Assembly (NCBI GenBank): GCA_945875955.1
Contig: CAMCNQ010000002.1
Span: forward strand, 1-34,604
Source of the DNA: Limnohabitans sp. Rim8
Lineage (GTDB): Bacteria > Pseudomonadota > Gammaproteobacteria > Burkholderiales > Burkholderiaceae_C
Direction: 5' to 3'
DNA length: 34,604 bases
In this document: positions 28,016 through 34,604 of the stretch, in pieces
How positions within the stretch are numbered: the first letter of the stretch is position 1
Layout: each line of letters begins with the position of its first letter
The notes under the pieces: generated by a model
Database searches by the model: none
Told to the model about the DNA's origin: nothing
What the model saw: the letters and a program-made list of their open reading frames with translations, nothing else
Translations under genes and position numbers: made by a program

Positions 28016-30730
28016 TCAGGTCGCGATCAGGGCGCGGCTGACCACTTCACGCACATCGTTGCTGAGTTCATTTTTCGCCGCCACCCGTTCAATGGCCACC
28101 CGGGCAGCGCTGCGGTAGGGCTCGGCCAATCGGCTCCAGCGGTCCATGGCCCGGGCCAGGCGAGCGGCCACTTGCGGGTTGATCGCGTCCAGCGCCAAAA
28201 CCTGCTCACTCCAGAACACATAGCCTGCCGCATCCGTGCGGTGAAAACCCGCCGGGTTGGCACTGCAGTAACTGAAGATCAGGCTGCGCGCCCGGTTGGG
28301 GTTGCGCAAGCTGAAGTCGGGGTGCTTCATGAGTTGCCGCACCCGGGCGAGCACATCGCCCGCATGGTTGGGCGCAACGGCTTGCAGGGCAAACCATTTG
28401 TCAATCACCAGGGCTTCGTGCGCAAACATTTTGTGGAAAACCGCCAATGCATCTTGAGCCAAGGCATGACCGCTTTGCACCAAGGCAGACAAGGCATTGA
28501 TGCGGTCGGTCATGTTGCCCGCGTCTTTGAATTGCTGGTAGACACGACCCGGTGTGGCCGTGTCCCCGCTTTGAACCGAGGCCAGGCACAACATGTTCAT
28601 GGCCAAGCCGGCCAAAGCACGTCGGCCACTGGAGCGGGCATCTGCCGTGTAAGCGCCATTGTTTTTGTGGGCCTCCCAAGCCCATTGCCAGTCGGTGAGC
28701 AAGGCCGTGGCCATTTGTCTGCGCATGCTTTCGCGCAAAGCGTGGACACGCTGAGGGGCAACCACATCCAGCTGGTCGGCGATGTAATTTTCAGACGGCA
28801 GCGTCAGGGCCAGGTCTTTGAAAGCGGCATCAAGCCCGGGGTGGCGCAACACCTTGCGCAGAGCCTCCATCAGGGCCTCAGGCAGCACGGGCGTTCCGGC
28901 CAGGTCTGCGTTTTGTTTCATGGCTTGCACAGCGCTTTGCAGCATCAGCCGTTGGCCCGCTTCCCATTGGTTGAAAGGGTCGCTGTCGTGGGCCAGCAAA
29001 ATCATCAGATCGTCCGCAGACAAGCCGTCTTCAAGCACCACAGGGGCGCTGAAGTTGCGCAGCAAAGAGGCCACAGGTGGGCTGTCGATGTTCTGGAACG
29101 TGAAGCTGGCGCTGGCTTCGGTCAAGACCAGGGTTTGCTGCAAAGCGATCTCGGCGGAGCCTGCCCGTTGCAAAGGCAGGGCCTGGCCTTCTTGGCTGAG
29201 CAGCCCCAGGGTGACAGGGATCACAAAGGCCTCTTTGTGCGCTTGCTCGGGCGTGGCGGGGCAAGACTGTTTCAGCGTCAAGCTGTAGCTGCGTTCGGCC
29301 GCGTTGTAGACCCCGTGGGCATGCAAGCGAGGCGTGCCCGCTTGGCTGTACCAGCGTTTGAAGGCTGGCAAATGCTGCGCCAAGGCCGAAGCGGGGTTGG
29401 CATCGGCAATGGCCTGTGCGAAGTCATCACAAGTGACGGCCTGGCCGTCGTGGCGTTCAAAGTAAAGCCGCATGCCCTTGGCAAAGCCCCCGCGGCCTTG
29501 CAAGTCATTGGCCGTGGCCACCAATGTCTGCATCATGCGAACAACTTCTGAGCCCTTTTCGTAAATCGTGACGGTGTAAAAGTTGTTGATTTCCACGTAG
29601 CTGTCGGGCCGGACCGGGTGGGCCATGGGGCTTGCGTCTTCGGCAAACTGCACGGTGCGCAACACGCGCACATCTTCAATCCGTTTGACCGCGCGGGCGC
29701 TGGCCTCACCGGCCATGTCCTGGCTGAACTCCTGGTCCCTGAAGACCGTGAGACCTTCTTTGAGCGAGAGCTGAAACCAGTCGCGGCAGGTGATGCGGTT
29801 GCCCGTCCAGTTGTGGAAGTATTCGTGACCGACCACGCTTTCGATGTTGTCGAAATCCGTGTCGGTGGCGGTGGCAGGACTGGCCAACACGTATTTGGTG
29901 TTGAAAATGTTCAGGCCCTTGTTTTCCATGGCACCCATGTTGAAGTCGCTGGTGGCCACAATCATGAAGCGTTCCAGGTCCAGGGGCAGGCCAAAACGGG
30001 CTTCGTCCCAGGCCACGCTGGCCATCAAAGAATTCATGGCGTGCTCGGTTTTGTCCAGGTCACCGGGGCGCACAAAAACCTGCAGCAAATGTTCTTTGCC
30101 CGAGCGGCTCAAGATGCGTTGTTCACGCGCAACCAGTTGGCCGGCCACCAAGGCGAACAAATAGCAGGGTTTTTTGTGCGGATCGACCCATTTGGCAAAG
30201 TGGCGACCGTCTTCCAGATCGCCGTGCTCGACCAGGTTGCCATTGGACAACAGCACCGGGTATTTGCTTTTGTCAGCGCGCAAGGTGACGGCAAAACTGG
30301 CCATCACATCGGGGCGGTCCAAAAAGTAGGTGATGCGGCGAAAACCCTCGGCCTCGCATTGGGTGAAAAACGACTCGTTGCTGACGTAAAGGCCCATCAA
30401 CTGGGTGTTTTTTTGCGGGTTGCAGGTGGTGAAAATTTCCAGATCAAAAGGCTCAAGGCCTTCAGGCAGGTTTTCCAGCACCAGCTGATGGCCTTCCATT
30501 TTGAAGCTGGTGCCGCCGCCATTGACCGAAACGCGGGCCAAGTTCAGGTCCTCGCCATCCAGGCGCAGGGCTTGCGCTGCCACGTCGGGGTTGCGGCGCA
30601 AGCGCATTTTGTTCAAAACACGGGTTTTGGCCGGGTCGAGGTCGAAGGTCAAATCAACCGTGTCTATCCAAAATGCCGGGGCGGCATAGGCCTCTCGGCG
30701 AATCGCGGTGGCTTGTCCTTCACGCATCAC
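28016..30730 (-). CDS. pepN: Aminopeptidase N
   Basis: [56 protein letters not shown] (HExxH-E M1 motif). Confidence 0.98.
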   Translation of the reverse strand: MMREGQATAIRREAYAAPAFWIDTVDLTFDLDPAKTRVLNKMRLRRNPDVAAQALRLDGEDLNLARVSVNGGGTSFKMEGHQLVLENLPEGLEPFDLEIFTTCNPQKNTQLMGLYVSNESFFTQCEAEGFRRITYFLDRPDVMASFAVTLRADKSKYPVLLSNGNLVEHGDLEDGRHFAKWVDPHKKPCYLFALVAGQLVAREQRILSRSGKEHLLQVFVRPGDLDKTEHAMNSLMASVAWDEARFGLPLDLERFMIVATSDFNMGAMENKGLNIFNTKYVLASPATATDTDFDNIESVVGHEYFHNWTGNRITCRDWFQLSLKEGLTVFRDQEFSQDMAGEASARAVKRIEDVRVLRTVQFAEDASPMAHPVRPDSYVEINNFYTVTIYEKGSEVVRMMQTLVATANDLQGRGGFAKGMRLYFERHDGQAVTCDDFAQAIADANPASALAQHLPAFKRWYSQAGTPRLHAHGVYNAAERSYSLTLKQSCPATPEQAHKEAFVIPVTLGLLSQEGQALPLQRAGSAEIALQQTLVLTEASASFTFQNIDSPPVASLLRNFSAPVVLEDGLSADDLMILLAHDSDPFNQWEAGQRLMLQSAVQAMKQNADLAGTPVLPEALMEALRKVLRHPGLDAAFKDLALTLPSENYIADQLDVVAPQRVHALRESMRRQMATALLTDWQWAWEAHKNNGAYTADARSSGRRALAGLAMNMLCLASVQSGDTATPGRVYQQFKDAGNMTDRINALSALVQSGHALAQDALAVFHKMFAHEALVIDKWFALQAVAPNHAGDVLARVRQLMKHPDFSLRNPNRARSLIFSYCSANPAGFHRTDAAGYVFWSEQVLALDAINPQVAARLARAMDRWSRLAEPYRSAARVAIERVAAKNELSNDVREVVSRALIAT

Positions 30731-30760
30731 TGGCTCCGTTGGGGTTGTGGTCTGACAAAC

Positions 30761-31865
30761 TCAGAGTCCTTGTTTGAGTGAGGCTTCGATGAACGCATCC
30801 AAGTCGCCATCGAGCACCTTTTGGGTGGCCGAGATTTCGACGTTGGTGCGCAAATCCTTGATGCGGCTGTTGTCCAGCACATAGCTGCGGATCTGGTGAC
30901 CCCAGCCCACATCGGTCTTGGTGTCTTCCAGCTTTTGCTGCTCTTCCATGCGTTTGCGCATTTCAAAGTCATACAGGCGCGAGCGCAGGCGCTGCCAAGC
31001 CACGTCGCGGTTGCTGTGCTGGCTGCGGCCATCTTGGCACTGCACCACGATGCCGGTGGGAATGTGCGTCAAGCGCACCGCCGAATCGGTTTTGTTGATG
31101 TGCTGACCGCCCGCACCACTGGCCCGGAAGGTGTCGGTGCGGACATCGGCCGGGTTGATGTTGATCTCGATCGAGTCGTCGATTTCGGGGTAAACAAACA
31201 AGGAAGCAAACGAGGTGTGGCGACCACCAGACGAGTCAAACGGGCTTTTGCGCACCAGGCGGTGTACCCCGGTTTCGGTGCGCAGCAAACCAAAGGCGTA
31301 TTCGCCTTCGATTTTGATGGTTGCGCCTTTGATGCCCGCGGTGTCGCCGGGGGTTTCGTCTTCAACGGTGGCCTTGAAGCCTTTGCGCTCGGCGTATTTG
31401 ATGTACTGGCGCAGCAGCATGCTCGCCCAGTCACAAGCTTCGGTGCCACCAGCGCCGGCCTGGATGTCGACAAAGCAGTTCAAGGGGTCGGCCTCATGGC
31501 GGAACATGCGGCGAAATTCGAGGTCTTCAACCAGGAGGGTCAATTTGGCCGCTTCGGCTTCAATGGTGATCAGACTTTCATCGTCGCCTTCGTCCTTGCT
31601 CATCTCAAAGAGTTCCAGGTTGTCGGCCAACTCGCTGGTCAAATTGGTGATGGTCACGACCACGCCGTCCAGGGCTTTTTTCTCTTTGCCCAGTTCTTGC
31701 GCTTTTTTCGGGTCGTTCCAGACGGTCGGGTCTTCGAGAGAGGCGTTGACGGTTCTCAGGCGTTCAGACTTGGCATCGTAGTCAAAGATACCCCCGTAAC
31801 TCGTGGGTACGAGCGGTCAAGTCTGTCAGGGTGGCGCCAATTTGGTTCAGGTGTTCTGCGTCCAT
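30761..31865 (-). CDS. prfB: Peptide chain release factor 2, expressed via programmed +1 frameshift (31865..31785 joined to 31783..30761)
   Basis: Zero-frame ATG at 31865 reads [27 protein letters not shown] then TGA (31784-31782) in CGGGGGTATCTTTGAC. After the +1 shift it reads [52 protein letters not shown]..., continuous with ORF 30761..31663. Contains [25 protein letters not shown]. Confidence 0.97.
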
Positions 31866-31936
31866 GGGGGAGGTGTCCGGTTCGGTAAACCGGTGATTTT
31901 CTCATGACTTGGTTTTAAGCAGCGCCAGCGGCAAGA

Positions 31937-32485
31937 TCAGAATTGACGCCCATAAGAAAACATCAAGGCGGCAATGCCCAAAAATTTGACCTGCACCGAA
32001 TCGTGCGGGGTCAATTTGTAACCCACGGCGGGAATGATGACCGGTGAAAAACCACGGTAATTGAGTGGGACTTTGTTCTCATAAGGTGCCACATAGCCAT
32101 ACATCAGACCGGCTGTGACCTTGGCAAAGAGTTGGGGATGCCCCAGCAGTTGGTTGTATTGCTGACCTGCATAGAGATAAACCGTGGGCTGACCAAATGA
32201 ATTGGAGAAAAAACTGGCGCCACACAAACGCTCGCCCGGTAACTGCTCATCAATGGCCAACAAGACCACCGTTTTGTGTTCCGGGTTTTGGCTGAAGTGG
32301 TAGGTGTAGGGGGAAAAGGTCAACTCACCTCGGTGGGTGGGGGCAGCAGCGCCTTTCACCGCCAAGAAGTCCGGGCAGTAGCGGGCATTGGCTTGCGCAG
32401 AGGCCATCAAGCCAAGCAAAGCCAAGGCCGCAGTCAAGGCCCCAGACGAGGCCAATGGGGTGGTGCGAAACGGGTGCATGGGCAA
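31937..32485 (-). CDS. Exported PagP-like outer-membrane beta-barrel protein, function unknown
   Basis: Signal peptide ending AQANA; FSPYTYHFSQNPEHKTVVLLAIDEQLPGERLCGASFFSNSFGQPTVYLYAGQQY; aromatic/hydrophobic alternation and C-terminal Phe (MFSYGRQF), typical of OM barrels. Confidence 0.7.
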   Translation of the reverse strand: MPMHPFRTTPLASSGALTAALALLGLMASAQANARYCPDFLAVKGAAAPTHRGELTFSPYTYHFSQNPEHKTVVLLAIDEQLPGERLCGASFFSNSFGQPTVYLYAGQQYNQLLGHPQLFAKVTAGLMYGYVAPYENKVPLNYRGFSPVIIPAVGYKLTPHDSVQVKFLGIAALMFSYGRQF

Positions 32486-32512
32486 AACCTTGAAAAGGAA
32501 AACGAACCGATT

Positions 32513-33436
32513 CTAGGGGGTGTCCAGCAAGAACTTTTCAATCAAGCTGGCCAGGCTTTGGGGCTGATCGTGGTGCAACATGTGCCCTGCATCTTGAATC
32601 ACTGCTTTTTCAAGGTTTGCAACGGCGCTCAAACGCTCGTGGAACTGCGCCATGGTGTATTTGCCCTTCGCCCATTGGCTGAGCGAGTCATCCGAGGCTT
32701 CCACGACCAACACCGGGGCGCTGATCTGGCGGTACATCTCCAGGGTTTCATCGACGCGAAAAAGGTAGGGGTTGATCACTTTGTGGGCCGCGCTGCCCAG
32801 GATGCGCCACTGGCCATCGCTGCCAGGGCGGGCCCAATGCTGGGCCAACCACTGCGCTTTGTCTGGGCTCAGACGCCGGTTGGTTTTCATCAAACGCGCC
32901 GCCACCCCATTGGCGTCGGCATAGGGTTTGAGGTCTTTGGCCCCATCGCGCTGCGCTTTGAGCTCATCAAGCCATTGCGCCATGCGGCCAGGCGCTTGGG
33001 CGGGCAGGGTGTTGGCCATGCCAAAACCTTCCAGGTTGATCAGCCTGCGAATGCGCTTGGGGCGCGCGCCGGCATACATCATGACCACGTTGCCCCCCAT
33101 GCTGTGCCCGACCAGATCAACCGCTTGTTCGGGATACAGGTGGTCGATCAAGGCGTCGAGGTCGGCCAGGTAATCGGGAAACCAATAACTCTCGGTGGCC
33201 GGTGCTTCGGTCAGGCCGTAGCCCCGCCAGTCCATGGCCACGATGGGGCGTTGGTCGGCAAACGCTTGGCTCAAGGCATCGACCATGAATTGCCAAGAAG
33301 CTGCCACGTCCATCCAGCCATGGGCCAAAACCAAGGGCGTGGCACCCGGCAGGGGCGTGCCCCATTGGCGCACGTGGTAGCGGCAGCCGCGCATGGGCAC
33401 CCAAAGACTTTGTGATTCGCGTAAAACTTGGTACAT
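32513..33436 (-). CDS. Alpha/beta hydrolase
   Basis: PLVLAHGWMDVAASWQFMVDAL; VDLVGHSMGGNVVMMYAG (GHSMGG); IQDAGHMLHHDQPQSLASLIEKFL. Start could be 33448; the track start at 33490 would overlap the divergent gene. Confidence 0.9.
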   Translation of the reverse strand: MYQVLRESQSLWVPMRGCRYHVRQWGTPLPGATPLVLAHGWMDVAASWQFMVDALSQAFADQRPIVAMDWRGYGLTEAPATESYWFPDYLADLDALIDHLYPEQAVDLVGHSMGGNVVMMYAGARPKRIRRLINLEGFGMANTLPAQAPGRMAQWLDELKAQRDGAKDLKPYADANGVAARLMKTNRRLSPDKAQWLAQHWARPGSDGQWRILGSAAHKVINPYLFRVDETLEMYRQISAPVLVVEASDDSLSQWAKGKYTMAQFHERLSAVANLEKAVIQDAGHMLHHDQPQSLASLIEKFLLDTP

Positions 33437-33461
33437 ACTTTTGATCATAAGGAGACATCGG

Positions 33462-34604
33462 ATGAGCGTCAGTCGCAACCAAGACCCCACCGTGGACCGT
33501 TACCCTGCCATTCACCAGGGTTTTGGCTGGAAAGTGCCGCGCCACTTCAACATGGCCATGGCCTGTTGCGGCCAATGGGCGGCCAAGCCCGGTACCGCCC
33601 AGCGCCAAGCCGTGAGGGAGCATGTGGCGGGCCAGGGCTTGGGCCGAAGTTGGACTTTTGCGCAACTGCAGCAAGACGCCAACCGACTCAGTCAGGTCCT
33701 GCGTGGGCAGGGCGTGCAAACAGGCGACAGGGTGGCGATCGTCTTGCCTCAACGCTACGAAACAGCGGTGGCCTACATGGCGGTGTTGCAGATGGGGGCG
33801 GTGGCCATGCCTTTGTCCATGCTGTTTGGCCCCGAGGCCTTGGCCTTTCGCTTGAACGACAGCCAGGCGCAGGTGGCGCTGTGCGACGGGTCCACGCTGG
33901 GCGCTTTGCAGCAAGCCCGTGCCGACTGTCCTTGCTTGCAAACCCTGATTGGGGTGGGTCAGGCGGGGGCTTTGGCCGACATCGACTACTCCCAAGCCTT
34001 GGGGGCCATGGCCAGCCGTTTTAAAGCGGTGTCGACTTTGGCAGACGAGCCCGCGGTGCTGATTTACACCAGCGGCACCACCGGCAACCCCAAGGGGGCT
34101 TTGATCCCGCACCGGGCTTTGATCGGCAACCTCACCGGCTTTGTCTGCAGCCAAAACTGGTTTGGTTTTGACCCTGACCAGGCGGGCAAAGCCTCAAAAG
34201 CGGTGTTTTGGTCGCCAGCCGATTGGGCCTGGACGGGCGGGCTGATGGACGCTTTGCTGCCCTGCTTGTATTTTGGGCGACCCATTGTGGCCTTCAACGG
34301 GCGTTTTTCGCCCGAAGTGGCTTTTGAGATTTTGCAAAGCCATGGCGTGACCCACAGCTTCTTGTTCCCCACGGCCCTCAAAGCCATGATGAAGGCCGTG
34401 CCCGACGTGAAAGCCCGTTACCGCTTGCAACTACAAGCCTTGATGAGCGCAGGCGAAGCGGTGGGTGACGCTGTTTTTGGTTATTGCCAGCAGCAGCTGG
34501 GCGTCACCGTGAACGAGATGTTCGGCCAAACCGAGATCAACTACGTGGTGGGCAACTGCGCCCGCCTCTGGCCGGCCAAGCCTGGCAGCATGGGCAAGGG
34601 CTAT
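33462..34604 (+). CDS. AMP-binding acyl-CoA synthetase, truncated by window end
   Basis: Not in the ORF track (no stop in window). RBS AAGGAG upstream of the ATG at 33462; MSVSRNQDPTVDRYPAIHQGFGWKVPRHFNMAMACCGQWA...; PAVLIYTSGTTGNPKGALIPHRAL (P-loop); GVTVNEMFGQTEINYVVGNC; 381 codons open to the end. Confidence 0.95.
   Translation, partial: MSVSRNQDPTVDRYPAIHQGFGWKVPRHFNMAMACCGQWAAKPGTAQRQAVREHVAGQGLGRSWTFAQLQQDANRLSQVLRGQGVQTGDRVAIVLPQRYETAVAYMAVLQMGAVAMPLSMLFGPEALAFRLNDSQAQVALCDGSTLGALQQARADCPCLQTLIGVGQAGALADIDYSQALGAMASRFKAVSTLADEPAVLIYTSGTTGNPKGALIPHRALIGNLTGFVCSQNWFGFDPDQAGKASKAVFWSPADWAWTGGLMDALLPCLYFGRPIVAFNGRFSPEVAFEILQSHGVTHSFLFPTALKAMMKAVPDVKARYRLQLQALMSAGEAVGDAVFGYCQQQLGVTVNEMFGQTEINYVVGNCARLWPAKPGSMGKGY

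Noticed and set aside
28010-29551. 513-aa plus-strand ORF antisense to pepN
   Set aside because: Shadow ORF of a GC-rich coding strand: no recognisable domain, low-complexity Gln/Arg/His-rich translation, while the opposite strand encodes unmistakable PepN.
29618-30781. 387-aa plus-strand ORF antisense to the pepN N-terminus
   Set aside because: Shadow ORF; pepN strongly supported on the minus strand.
30761-31663. prfB as a 300-aa protein starting at the GTG at 31663
   Set aside because: Lacks the conserved RF2 N-terminus, which is found upstream in another frame joined by the canonical frameshift site.

Overview
The window looks like a chromosomal segment from a Burkholderiales (Comamonadaceae-like) betaproteobacterium; this is inferred from gene content and protein flavour, with no database search. 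It has two parts. (A) About 0.2-9.1 kb is an accessory catabolic block: MmgE/PrpD-family protein, two Bug/TctC-type periplasmic binding proteins, type I extradiol-dioxygenase-like VOC protein, carboxymuconolactone-decarboxylase-like protein, small EthD/dabb-like protein, MhpC-like alpha/beta hydrolase, a divergent Fe-ADH/maleylacetate-reductase-like enzyme and a flavin reductase. (B) About 9.5-34.6 kb is mostly housekeeping: small lipoprotein, LuxR-type response regulator, trpS with a YegP/DUF1508-like C-terminal extension, M50 protease, Sua5/YrdC, DMT permease, PHP phosphoesterase, ferredoxin, pth, rplY, prs, tRNA-Gln(TTG), ispE, lolB, TPR protein, mutM, mutY, rapZ, recN, nadK, fbp, pepN, prfB with its programmed +1 frameshift, a PagP-like barrel protein, an alpha/beta hydrolase and a 3'-truncated AMP-binding acyl-CoA synthetase. 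No CRISPR array, complete IS, prophage or rRNA was recognised. The best candidate for something undescribed is the catabolic block, whose substrate I cannot determine. Its ADH appears to have lost two canonical metal ligands. Several coding features are missing or wrong in the supplied ORF track: the 56-aa lipoprotein, full-length prfB and the open-ended acyl-CoA synthetase.
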